This document shows positions 42,900 through 50,742 of a stretch of 64,000 nt of DNA, in pieces. Numbering within the stretch: the first letter of the stretch is position 1; each line of letters opens with the position of its first letter. Origin of the DNA: JBBRVW01 sp038246545. Lineage in GTDB: Bacteria > Actinomycetota > Actinomycetes > JACCUZ01. The position numbers were made by a program, and so were the translations under genes. Under the pieces are notes generated by a model that had not been told where the DNA came from, did not search any database, and was given only the letters and a program-made list of their open reading frames with translations. The stretch covers positions 6,911 through 70,910 of the forward strand of contig JBBRVW010000023.1 in NCBI GenBank assembly GCA_038246545.1, written 5' to 3'.

Positions 42900-43955
42900 A
42901 TGCCGGGGTCCGACGAGCCGCTCGTCCTCGGCATCGAGACCTCCTGCGACGAGACCGGGGTCGGTCTCGTGCGCGGCCGGACGCTGCACGCGGACTCGGT
43001 CGCGAGCAGCGTCGACGAGCACGCAAGGTTCGGCGGTGTGGTTCCGGAGGTCGCCAGCCGCGCGCACCTCGAGGCGATGGTGCCGACGGTGCAGCGGGCC
43101 TGCGAGACCGCGGGGGTGCGACTGTCCGACGTCGACGCGATCGCCGTCACCAGCGGTCCTGGACTGACCGGTGCGCTGCTCGTCGGCGTCGCTGCGGCCA
43201 AGGCGCTGGCGATCGGCCTGGACAAGCCGCTCTACGGCGTCAACCACCTCGCAGCGCACGTGGCCGTCGACCAGCTGGAGCACGGGCCGCTGCCGGAGCC
43301 GTGCATCGCACTGCTGGTGTCCGGCGGCCACTCGTCGCTGCTCCTCGTCCACGACGTCACGTCCGGCGTCGTGCCCCTCGGTGCCACCCTCGACGACGCG
43401 GCGGGGGAGGCGTTCGACAAGGTCGCGCGGGTGCTCGGGCTGCCGTTCCCCGGCGGCCCGCACGTCGACCGCGAGGCGAGGACCGGCGACCCGGCGTACG
43501 TCGCGTTCCCCCGTGGTCTCACCGGGTCCCGTGACATGGCCGAGCACCGCTACGACTTCTCGTTCTCCGGCCTCAAGACTGCGGTCGCACGGTGGGTCGA
43601 GGCTCGTCACCGCGACGGCGAGCCGGTACCGGTCGCCGACGTGGCTGCGGCCTTCCAGGAGGCGGTCGTCGACGTGCTCACCCGCAAGGCGGTGCTCGCC
43701 TGCACCGAGCAGGGCGTCGACACCCTGCTCGTGGGCGGCGGGGTCGCGGCCAACTCCCGGTTGCGCGCGCTGGCGCAGGAACGGTGCGACACCGCCGGTG
43801 TCACGCTGCGCGTGCCGCGACCAGGGCTGTGCACCGACAACGGCGCGATGGTGGCTGCCCTCGGGTCCGCCCTCATGGCCCGCGGCGTGCCGCCCTCGTC
43901 CCTGGACCTGCCGGCCGACTCGTCGATGCCGGTCACCGACATCGTCGCCGTCTAG
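42900..43955 (+). CDS. tsaD: tRNA N6-adenosine threonylcarbamoyltransferase
   Basis: TsaD transfers the threonylcarbamoyl group to A37 of ANN-decoding tRNAs. The 351-residue ASKHA-fold protein has ETSCDETGVGLV at the N terminus, metal-binding H116 and H120 in VNHLAAHVAV, ALLVSGGHSSL, and the final metal Asp in CTDNGAMVA. It lies two bases after the ATP-grasp gene. Its stop region contains the AGGAGG ribosome-binding site of the following membrane gene. Confidence 0.97.
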   Translation: MPGSDEPLVLGIETSCDETGVGLVRGRTLHADSVASSVDEHARFGGVVPEVASRAHLEAMVPTVQRACETAGVRLSDVDAIAVTSGPGLTGALLVGVAAAKALAIGLDKPLYGVNHLAAHVAVDQLEHGPLPEPCIALLVSGGHSSLLLVHDVTSGVVPLGATLDDAAGEAFDKVARVLGLPFPGGPHVDREARTGDPAYVAFPRGLTGSRDMAEHRYDFSFSGLKTAVARWVEARHRDGEPVPVADVAAAFQEAVVDVLTRKAVLACTEQGVDTLLVGGGVAANSRLRALAQERCDTAGVTLRVPRPGLCTDNGAMVAALGSALMARGVPPSSLDLPADSSMPVTDIVAV

Positions 43956-43963
43956 GAGGCCGA

Positions 43964-44905
43964 GTGCTCGGCTGGCTCCTGCTCGTCGGTGCTGCCGTCC
44001 TGCTGATCGGTGGGGCCGAGCTCTTCGTCGAGAACGCCGCGGGCGCGGCACGGCGGCTGGGCCTCACCGTGATAGCGGTGGGTGTGCTGCTTGCCGGTGC
44101 CGAGCCCGAGGAGCTGCTGACGGCGGTGATCGCCGCGGTCCGTGACCGGCCGGGGCTCGCCGTCGGTGACGCGCTCGGCGCCAACGTCACCATGCTCACG
44201 GCCTGCCTCGGCCTGGCCGCGCTGGTGCGTCCGCTGCACGTGGGGCGCCGCGTGCGGCAGTACGCCGGCATGGCGGCGATCGCCGGCGTGCTGGCGCTGG
44301 TCGTGCTGCTCGACGGCCGGGTGGGTCGGGTCGAGGGCGGCCTGCTGGTGGCGGCGTACGTCGTGCTGGTGGCGCTGGTGTGGTGGCGGGAGCGCGAGCC
44401 CCCCGCCCTGGGTGAGCTGGCCGAGCTCGCGGCGGACGACGGTGACGACGACGACACCGGCGGTGGCCGGTCGCCCGGTGTGGCCCTCGGTTTCGCGGTC
44501 GCGGGCGTGGCGCTGATGCTCGTCGGCGGCGACCTCGCGGTGCGCGGCGCGGTGCGCGTCGTGTCCGAGCTGGGCCGGACCGACTCCGCGGTCGGCCTCA
44601 CGGTCCTCGCGCTCGCCACCACGGCCGAGCTGTTCGCCCTGGTGCTGTCGGCGGTGCGGCACGACGTGCCGGAGATCGCGGTGGCCGGGGTGGTCGGCTC
44701 GGCGGCGTACAACGCGACCGCGACCCTGGGTGCGGCGGCGCTCGCCCGGCCGCTGGTGGCCGACGGCGTCATCGCGGCGGCTGTCACGGGCGTGGGGCTG
44801 CCGCTGCTGCTGCTCGCCGTGACTCGCGACGGCCGCGTGGGTCGCCCGGTCGGCGCGCTGCTGCTGGCCGGCTACCTGGTCTACGTCGTCCTGGTCCTCC
44901 GCTAG
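43964..44905 (+). CDS. CaCA-superfamily exchanger-like membrane protein
   Basis: This is a 313-residue polytopic protein with about ten helices in two inverted halves. The alpha-repeat 1 region reads AGAEPEELLTAVIAAV...GDALGANVTMLTACLG, and alpha-repeat 2 reads ATTAELFALVLSA...AGVVGSAAYNATATLG, as in Na/Ca exchanger-type transporters. An acidic cytoplasmic loop (ADDGDDDDTGGG) separates them. The ion is unknown. AGGAGG overlapping the tsaD stop sets GTG 43964. The TAG stop shares CTAG with the opposite-strand gene. Confidence 0.82.
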   Translation: MLGWLLLVGAAVLLIGGAELFVENAAGAARRLGLTVIAVGVLLAGAEPEELLTAVIAAVRDRPGLAVGDALGANVTMLTACLGLAALVRPLHVGRRVRQYAGMAAIAGVLALVVLLDGRVGRVEGGLLVAAYVVLVALVWWREREPPALGELAELAADDGDDDDTGGGRSPGVALGFAVAGVALMLVGGDLAVRGAVRVVSELGRTDSAVGLTVLALATTAELFALVLSAVRHDVPEIAVAGVVGSAAYNATATLGAAALARPLVADGVIAAAVTGVGLPLLLLAVTRDGRVGRPVGALLLAGYLVYVVLVLR

Positions 44906-46104
44906 AGGGGACGCACGAGCAGCACCGACTGCTCGCCGGCGATCCGGGTCAGGACCACGGTCGCCTCGGCGTCACCGGTCAGCCGCAGCTGGTGGCGCAG
45001 CTCCTCGGGTGTCACCGCCGTACCGCGCTTCTTCACCGTCACGCGCCCCACGCCGCGCTCGCGCAGCAGCGTGCGCAGCCGCTTCACCCCGAAGGGCAGG
45101 ACGTCGGTCACCTCGTACGCCGACCCGAACGGCGTCGAGGGCGGCGCGTCGGTCGTGACGTAGGCGATCGTCGGGTCGAGCAGGCGTCCGTCGACGAGCT
45201 CGGCGGCCTCGGCGACCAGCCCGGCCCGGATGACCGCGCCGTCCGGCTCCACCAGGTAGCGGCCGACAGGCCCGGCCGGGGCGCTCCGGGTGCCGTCGCC
45301 GGTGAGGGTGGCGCCCGACGGCAGCAGCGTCGCGCGCCGGGCGACACCGGTCGACAGCGGACCGCACCACAGCGCGCACTCGAGCACGTCGCCGCCGTCG
45401 GACACCCACTCGGCCTCCGCGCCGGCGGGCAGCACGGCGTGCGGCACCCCGGGAGCGAGCTTGGCGCCGGTGGCGTCGACCCGGGTGGCGGCGTCGAGGA
45501 CGAAGGCGAACGGCGGCGACCAGTCGCGCGGGTCCAGGGCCCGTCCGTGGGCGCCGCGCCGCGCGGGGTCGACGAAGACCGCGTCCAGGCCGACCAGCGA
45601 GGTCGTGGTGACGTCCTCGCAACGCACCTGCACGCGGTCGGCGACACCGAACGTCTCCGCGTTGGCGCGCGCCACTGCTGCCGTCACCGGGTCGCGGTCC
45701 ACCCCGACGACGCGGGGGAGCCCGGCGCGTGCCAGCGCCAGCAGGTCGCCGCCGACCCCGCAGCACAGGTCGGCCACCGACCGAAGGCTCAGCCGGGCGA
45801 ACCGCTCCGCGTGCCGGTCGGCCACGGCCCGGCGGGTGGCCTGCTCCAGCCCCTCCTGCGTGAGCCACGTCCGCGCGGCGTCCGGCCCCAGCCGGGCGGC
45901 GGCGCGGGCGCGCAGCCGGGCCTGGGTCATCGCGGCGGCGGCCAGCCCGGCCGGCACCCCCTCGCGACGCAGCCGCTCCGCCGTCCCGAGCGCGGTCGCC
46001 TCGTCGTACGCCGGCAGCCGCGCCATCAGCGCGGCCCCCTCGGGCGTGAGCAGGGCCCGGACGTCGGCTGCGCCGTCGGCAGCCGCGCTTCCGGCCTCGG
46101 GCAC
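44902..46104 (-). CDS. Class I SAM-dependent methyltransferase with THUMP-like C-terminal domain
   Basis: This 400-residue protein has a helical N-terminal region, then the SAM motif DLCCGVGGDLLALARAG (about residues 112-128), VVGVDRDPVTAAVARANAE and VFVDPARR, where DPAR takes the place of the usual catalytic motif. The C-terminal domain (KRLRTLLRERGVGRVTVKKRG...) resembles the THUMP-like module of actinobacterial methyltransferases, suggesting an RNA target. Target base unknown. It converges with the exchanger gene. Confidence 0.85.
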   Translation of the reverse strand: MPEAGSAAADGAADVRALLTPEGAALMARLPAYDEATALGTAERLRREGVPAGLAAAAMTQARLRARAAARLGPDAARTWLTQEGLEQATRRAVADRHAERFARLSLRSVADLCCGVGGDLLALARAGLPRVVGVDRDPVTAAVARANAETFGVADRVQVRCEDVTTTSLVGLDAVFVDPARRGAHGRALDPRDWSPPFAFVLDAATRVDATGAKLAPGVPHAVLPAGAEAEWVSDGGDVLECALWCGPLSTGVARRATLLPSGATLTGDGTRSAPAGPVGRYLVEPDGAVIRAGLVAEAAELVDGRLLDPTIAYVTTDAPPSTPFGSAYEVTDVLPFGVKRLRTLLRERGVGRVTVKKRGTAVTPEELRHQLRLTGDAEATVVLTRIAGEQSVLLVRPL

Positions 46105-46184
46105 CGGCCGATCCTTGCAGGGGAGGAGGTAAGGGTCCGGTGCCGGGCTGCCGATGAAGGGAGCGACTCACCGGAGGCCCCCCC

Positions 46185-47228
46185 ATGACCGCACCCGTCC
46201 TCGACGGCGATCGCGCCGACGCGACCGCGCCCACTGCCCAGCGCCCCTGGCCCGTCCCCGCCAACGAGGCGGAGCGGGTCCTGGCGCTGCACGAGCTCGG
46301 CGTGCTCGACCAGCCGCGACAGGCGGACCTGGACGCGGCCGCCCGGCTGGCGGCGTACGTCTGCGGAACCCCGACCGCCGTCGTGAACCTCATCGACTCC
46401 GACCGGCAGTGGCAGGCGGCCGCGCACGGCGCCGAACGCGGCGAGGTCCCCCGCGGGGACTCGATGTGCCAGCACGCTATTCTCGGTACCGAGGTGGTCT
46501 ACACCCCGGACGCCAGGTCGGACTCGGTCCTCGCGGACAACCCCTTGGTCACCGGCCGGATCGGCAAGGTCCGGCTCTACGCCTCCGCACCGCTGGTGAC
46601 CCGTGACGGCCACGCCATCGGCACGGTCTGCGCCTTCGACGAGCAGCCTCGTGAGCTGGCCGAGACCCAGCTGTCCCTGCTGGGCGACATCGCCGCCCAG
46701 GTGATGGCGCTGTTCGAGTCGCGCCGGCTGGCTGCCGCGCTGGCCCGCAGCGCGACCACCGACCCGCTGACCGGGCTCGCCAACCGCCGCAGCATCGAGT
46801 TCGCCATCCGCAACGCCGTGGCCCGCGCCGAGCGCGGCCTGGGCACCCCGTCGGTGGTCATGGCCGACCTGGACGGCTTCAAGCGCGTCAACGACACGTA
46901 CGGGCACCAGGCCGGCGACGCGCTCCTGCGCACCGTCGCGGACTGCCTGGTGGCCACCGCGCGCTCGGTCGACACGGTCGGCCGGCTGGGCGGCGACGAG
47001 TTCGTCGTCCTGCTCGAGCACACCGGCGGCCCCGGCGCCGGCGCCGCCCTCAACCGGTTGCGAGCCGGGCTGCAGGCCGCCATGTCGGACCCGTCCGGGG
47101 GCGCGCTCCCCCTCGGTGCGGCGCTCGGGATCACGACCTACCGCCCGGGGGACTCGGTCGCGACGCTGCTGGCCCGGGCCGACGCGGAGATGTACGCCGA
47201 CAAGGCCCGGCGGGCCGCCGGCGCCTGA
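46185..47228 (+). CDS. GAF-GGDEF diguanylate cyclase
   Basis: This 347-residue cytosolic sensor contains a GAF domain (about residues 30-175) and a GGDEF domain (185-345). The active site GGDEF is at 269-273, the Mg-binding aspartate is in MADLDGFKRVND (D228), and the inhibitory I-site RxxD is R260-D263, exactly five residues before GGDEF. It should therefore make cyclic-di-GMP with product inhibition. The GAF ligand is unknown. GGAGG precedes the ATG. In Streptomyces c-di-GMP controls development through BldD; bldM lies 5.6 kb away, though a link is only suggestive. Confidence 0.92.
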   Translation: MTAPVLDGDRADATAPTAQRPWPVPANEAERVLALHELGVLDQPRQADLDAAARLAAYVCGTPTAVVNLIDSDRQWQAAAHGAERGEVPRGDSMCQHAILGTEVVYTPDARSDSVLADNPLVTGRIGKVRLYASAPLVTRDGHAIGTVCAFDEQPRELAETQLSLLGDIAAQVMALFESRRLAAALARSATTDPLTGLANRRSIEFAIRNAVARAERGLGTPSVVMADLDGFKRVNDTYGHQAGDALLRTVADCLVATARSVDTVGRLGGDEFVVLLEHTGGPGAGAALNRLRAGLQAAMSDPSGGALPLGAALGITTYRPGDSVATLLARADAEMYADKARRAAGA

Positions 47229-47262
47229 CGCCGCCCCGGGCGTTCCGGCTGGACGACGCCGT

Positions 47263-47289
47263 TTAGCACTCGGGTTGACCGAGTGCCAG
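47263..47289. promoter_or_regulatory. CIRCE operator (HrcA site) of groES
   Basis: TTAGCACTC, nine bases, GAGTGCCAG matches the CIRCE consensus TTAGCACTC-N9-GAGTGCTAA except for two of the last three bases. It overlaps the -35 region of the groES promoter, the expected place for HrcA repression. Confidence 0.9.
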
Positions 47290-47303
47290 GTCTCGCCTAG
47301 ATT
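47275..47303 (+). promoter_or_regulatory. groES promoter
   Basis: TTGACC (47275-47280), a 17-base spacer and TAGATT (47298-47303) form a strong vegetative promoter. The -35 lies inside the first CIRCE and the start region meets a second, degenerate CIRCE. Confidence 0.8.
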
Positions 47304-47308
47304 CAACG

Positions 47309-47335
47309 TTGGCACTCTCGAGGTGAGTGTGCCAG
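47309..47335. promoter_or_regulatory. Second, degenerate CIRCE-like element
   Basis: TTGGCACTC is followed by seven bases and GAGTGTGCCAG. The arms TGGCACTC and GAGTGTGCCA match CIRCE with a two-base insertion in the right arm. It covers the expected groES transcription start. Double CIRCE elements occur at actinobacterial groE genes. Confidence 0.6.
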
Positions 47336-47439
47336 CCAGAGCAGCAACGGCGTGGTCCGACCCGGTCCGATCCCCGCGACGGCGGTCCGGTCATCGCACC
47401 CGCCCCACACCGCTCACGAGAACTGTGCGAGAGGGAGTC

Positions 47440-47745
47440 ATGACGACGGCCACCAAGGTTGCCATCAAGCCGCTCGAGGACCGCATCGTGGTCCAGCCGT
47501 CCGACGCCGAGCAGACCACTGCGTCGGGCCTCGTCATCCCGGACACCGCGAAGGAGAAGCCCCAGGAGGGCACCGTCCTCGCCGTGGGTCCGGGCCGCTT
47601 CGAGGACGGCGCACGCGTGCCGCTCGACGTTGCGGTCGGCGACACCGTCCTCTACAGCAAGTACGGCGGCACCGAGGTCAAGCACGGCGGCGAGGAGTAC
47701 CTCGTCCTGTCCGCGCGTGACGTCCTCGCTGTTATCGAGAAGTAG
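47440..47745 (+). CDS. groES: Co-chaperonin GroES
   Basis: This is a 101-residue Hsp10 that caps the GroEL ring. It starts MTTATKVAIKPLEDRIVVQ, and the mobile loop is SDAEQTTASGLVIPDTAKEKPQEG. AGGGAG precedes the ATG. It is controlled by CIRCE. groEL follows after 152 bases containing a large hairpin. Confidence 0.97.
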   Translation: MTTATKVAIKPLEDRIVVQPSDAEQTTASGLVIPDTAKEKPQEGTVLAVGPGRFEDGARVPLDVAVGDTVLYSKYGGTEVKHGGEEYLVLSARDVLAVIEK

Positions 47746-47812
47746 GACGGTCCAGCACCACCCCCTGGTCACCCTCGCGGTGACCCGACCAGCAGCAGGC
47801 ACGACAGCCAGA

Positions 47813-47860
47813 GACGCCCCGGTGGCCCGGCTCCTCCGGGAGCCCGGGTGCCGGGGCGTC
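47813..47860 (+). other. Large two-part hairpin between groES and groEL
   Basis: The outer stem GACGCCCCGG/CCGGGGCGTC (47813-47822 with 47851-47860) is perfect, and an inner stem (CCCGGCTCC with GGAGCCCGGG, one bulge) fills the loop. It ends 37 bases before the groEL ATG. There is no T-run and no CIRCE here, so it probably adjusts the groES:groEL transcript ratio. Confidence 0.6.
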
Positions 47861-47897
47861 GTCGGCTCACCCCAGACATCGAAGGACGAAGCACCTG

Positions 47898-49520
47898 ATG
47901 GCCAAGACACTGCAGTTCGACGACAAGGCCCGCAAGGCCCTCGAGACCGGCGTCAACAAGCTCGCCGACGCCGTGAAGGTGACGCTCGGGCCGAAGGGCC
48001 GCAACGTCGTCATCGACAAGAAGTGGGGCGCTCCCACGATCACCAACGACGGCGTGACGATCGCCAAGGAGGTGGAGCTGGACGACCCGTTCGAGAACCT
48101 CGGCGCCCAGCTCGCCAAGGAGGTCGCCACCAAGACCAACGACGTCGCGGGTGACGGCACGACCACGGCGACCGTCCTGGCCCAGGCGATGGTCCGCGAG
48201 GGGCTGCGCAACGTCGCCTCCGGCGCCAGCCCGGTCGGCCTCAACCGGGGCATCAGCAAGGCCGTCGAGGCCGTGTCGGCCCGGCTGCTCGAGATGGCCC
48301 GCGACGTCGACGGCAAGGACGACATCGCCAAGGTCGCCAGCATCTCCGCGCAGGACCCGGCCGTGGGCGAGCTCATCGCCGACGCGTTCGACAAGGTCGG
48401 CAAGGACGGCGTCATCACCGTCGAAGAGGCCAACACCATGGGCCTCGAGCTCGAGTTCACCGAGGGCATGCAGTTCGACAAGGGCTACATCTCGCCGTAC
48501 ATGGTGACTGACCCCGAGCGCATGGAGTCCGTCCTCGAGGACGCCTACATCCTCATCCACCAGGGCAAGATCTCGGCCGTCGCCGACCTGCTGCCGCTGC
48601 TGGAGAAGGTCATCGGGGCCGGCAAGCCGCTCGCGATCATCGCCGAGGACGTCGACGGCGAGGCGCTGTCCACGCTGGTCGTCAACAAGATCCGCGGCAC
48701 CTTCCGCTCGGTCGCCGTCAAGGCGCCCGGCTTCGGCGACCGTCGCAAGGCGATGCTCGAGGACCTGGCCACCCTCACCGGCGGCCAGGTCGTCGCCCCC
48801 GAGGTCGGGCTGAAGCTCGACCAGGTCGGCCTCGAGGTGCTCGGTACCGCCCGTCGCGTCGTCGTGACCAAGGACGACACCGTCATCGTCGACGGCGGCG
48901 GCGAGCGCTCCAAGGTCGAGGACCGGATCCGCCAGATCCGCGCCGAGATCGAGAACAGCGACTCCGACTGGGACAAGGAGAAGCTCCAGGAGCGGCTCGC
49001 GAAGCTGGCCGGCGGCGTCTGCGTCATCGGTGTCGGCGCGGCGACCGAGGTCGAGCTCAAGGAGCGCAAGCACCGCATCGAGGACGCCGTCTCGGCGACT
49101 CGCGCGGCCATCGAGGAGGGCATCGTGGCCGGCGGTGGCTCGGCTCTCGTCCACGCCGTCGCGGTGCTGGCCGACCTCAAGCTCGAGGGTGACGAGGCGA
49201 CCGGGGCGAACATCGTCCGCAAGGCCGCCGACGAGCCGCTGCGGTGGATCGCCGAGAACGCCGGTGCCGAGGGCTACGTCGTGGTCAACCACGTGCGCGA
49301 GAACGGTGTCGGCACCGGTTGGAACGGCGCCACCGGCGAGTACGGCGACCTGGTCGCCCAGGGCATCCTCGACCCCGTCAAGGTCACCCGCTCCGCCCTG
49401 CAGAACGCCGCGTCGATCGCGTCGATGGTCCTGACCACCGACACCCTGGTCGTGGAGAAGAAGGAGGAGGAGCCGGAGTCCGCCGGCCACTCCCACGGCG
49501 GTCACGGGCACAGCCACTGA
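47898..49520 (+). CDS. groEL: Chaperonin GroEL with His-rich tail (GroEL1-like)
   Basis: This 540-residue Hsp60 has MAKTLQFDDKARKALETGVN at the start and the ATP site VTLGPKGRNVVIDKKWGAP...DVAGDGTTTATVLAQ. The C terminus is HSHGGHGHSH instead of the GGM-rich tail. Actinobacteria often have two GroELs; the copy beside groES with a histidine tail corresponds to GroEL1, which is linked to specialised roles in mycobacteria. Another GroEL would be expected elsewhere. Confidence 0.97.
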   Translation: MAKTLQFDDKARKALETGVNKLADAVKVTLGPKGRNVVIDKKWGAPTITNDGVTIAKEVELDDPFENLGAQLAKEVATKTNDVAGDGTTTATVLAQAMVREGLRNVASGASPVGLNRGISKAVEAVSARLLEMARDVDGKDDIAKVASISAQDPAVGELIADAFDKVGKDGVITVEEANTMGLELEFTEGMQFDKGYISPYMVTDPERMESVLEDAYILIHQGKISAVADLLPLLEKVIGAGKPLAIIAEDVDGEALSTLVVNKIRGTFRSVAVKAPGFGDRRKAMLEDLATLTGGQVVAPEVGLKLDQVGLEVLGTARRVVVTKDDTVIVDGGGERSKVEDRIRQIRAEIENSDSDWDKEKLQERLAKLAGGVCVIGVGAATEVELKERKHRIEDAVSATRAAIEEGIVAGGGSALVHAVAVLADLKLEGDEATGANIVRKAADEPLRWIAENAGAEGYVVVNHVRENGVGTGWNGATGEYGDLVAQGILDPVKVTRSALQNAASIASMVLTTDTLVVEKKEEEPESAGHSHGGHGHSH

Positions 49521-49564
49521 CCGGCTGACCCGCTCCACCCGCACCACGTCACGACCAGCACGAC

Positions 49565-49604
49565 CGTCGGGCCCGGCTCTCCCTCGGAGGAGCCGGGCCC
49601 GACG
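49565..49604 (+). terminator. Terminator after groEL
   Basis: This is a perfect 15-bp stem (49565-49579 with 49590-49604), 10-base loop, followed by TTGTTTCG. It is the most classical intrinsic terminator in the window. Confidence 0.9.
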
Positions 49605-49667
49605 TTGTTTCGTGGCGGCACCGACCGCGCAGCGTCGTACCACCGCAGCGTGCGGCAGGATCGGGGC

Positions 49668-50678
49668 ATGCCGATCCGCCGCCGGGCCGCGCCGGCCCCC
49701 GAGGTGTCGCTCGGGGTGGCTGCGGTCGCCCGCCGGCTGGGTGTGGCGACCGGGACGCTGCGCACCTGGGACCGGCGGTACGGCCTGGGACCCAGCGCGC
49801 ACGAGGCGGGCACCCGCCGCCGGTACACGGCCGTCGACCTGGGCCGGCTCACGCTGATGCGCCGGCTGATGATGCAGGGCGCCGCTGCCGCTGACGCGGC
49901 CTCCGCGGCCGTGGCCGCCCGGCCGGTCGAGCTGCCGGGGGCGGACGAGCCGCTGACGGCTGAGCCGGGGGGCACCGAGCCGCGCGCTCTCCGGCACGCC
50001 ACCCGAACCGGCGGCGGACGGGTGGTGCCGGTCCGCGACGCGGGTCCGGTCGCGCGGGGCCTCGCCAGGGCCGCGATGGCCCTCGACGGCGACTCGTGCT
50101 CCGAGCTGCTGCGGACCTCGGTCGCGCGCGACGGCGTGGTGACCACCTGGACCGAGGTGCTCGTCCCGGTGCTCACCGGCATCGGCGAGCGGTGGCGCAG
50201 CACGGGCACCGGCATCGAGGTCGAGCACCTGCTCAGCGAGTGTGCGGAGTCGGTCCTGCGCAACGTGCCGGCACCCGGGCGCCCGCGCCAGGCCCGACCG
50301 CTGCTGCTGGCGGCGCTGGAGCCGGAGGACCACCGGCTGCCGCTGGTCGCGCTCTCGGCGGCCCTCGCCGAGCGGCGGGTCGCCACCCGCCTGCTCGGCG
50401 TGCGGCTGCCCGCGCGGGCCCTGGTCGATGCCGTCGCGCGCACCGGCGCCTTCGGGGTCTTCCTCTGGGCCCAGGGCGCCGCCGGACCGGGGTCCGTGCG
50501 GCTGCCGCCGGGGCTGCTGGACGCGGTGCGTCCGCCGCCCGCGGTGCTGCTCGGCGGCCCCGGCTGGGACGCCGGCCGGGCGGCCCCCGCCGCCACCTGG
50601 CTGCCCGACCTCGCGACGGCAGCGGACACCGTCGCTGCCCTGGCCGGAGGTGGCCTCGCGGTGGGCGACGCGCGGTAG
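49668..50678 (+). CDS. MerR-type regulator with B12-binding-like domain
   Basis: This 336-residue protein has a MerR winged helix (about residues 12-75: VSLGVAAVARRLGVATGTLRTWDRRYGLGPS). The middle is helical (LVPVLTGIGERWRSTGTGIEVEHLLSE), then comes a Rossmann-like module (EPEDHRLPLVALSAALAERRVATRLLG) like the cobalamin-binding domain of LitR/CarH-type regulators. The DxHxxG motif needed for B12 is not intact (EDHRLP), so B12 use is doubtful. CAGGAT at 49656-49661, six bases before the ATG, suggests a leaderless mRNA. Confidence 0.82.
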   Translation: MPIRRRAAPAPEVSLGVAAVARRLGVATGTLRTWDRRYGLGPSAHEAGTRRRYTAVDLGRLTLMRRLMMQGAAAADAASAAVAARPVELPGADEPLTAEPGGTEPRALRHATRTGGGRVVPVRDAGPVARGLARAAMALDGDSCSELLRTSVARDGVVTTWTEVLVPVLTGIGERWRSTGTGIEVEHLLSECAESVLRNVPAPGRPRQARPLLLAALEPEDHRLPLVALSAALAERRVATRLLGVRLPARALVDAVARTGAFGVFLWAQGAAGPGSVRLPPGLLDAVRPPPAVLLGGPGWDAGRAAPAATWLPDLATAADTVAALAGGGLAVGDAR

Positions 50679-50742
50679 CCTCGCGGCCGACGACCACGGC
50701 GGGCGACCGAGCCTGCCGACGACCGTCGGTGAGGGGGCAGGC

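Noticed and set aside
47746..47897. Second CIRCE-controlled promoter in front of groEL
   Set aside because: No TTAGCACTC/GAGTG pair is present; the only structure is a GC hairpin.
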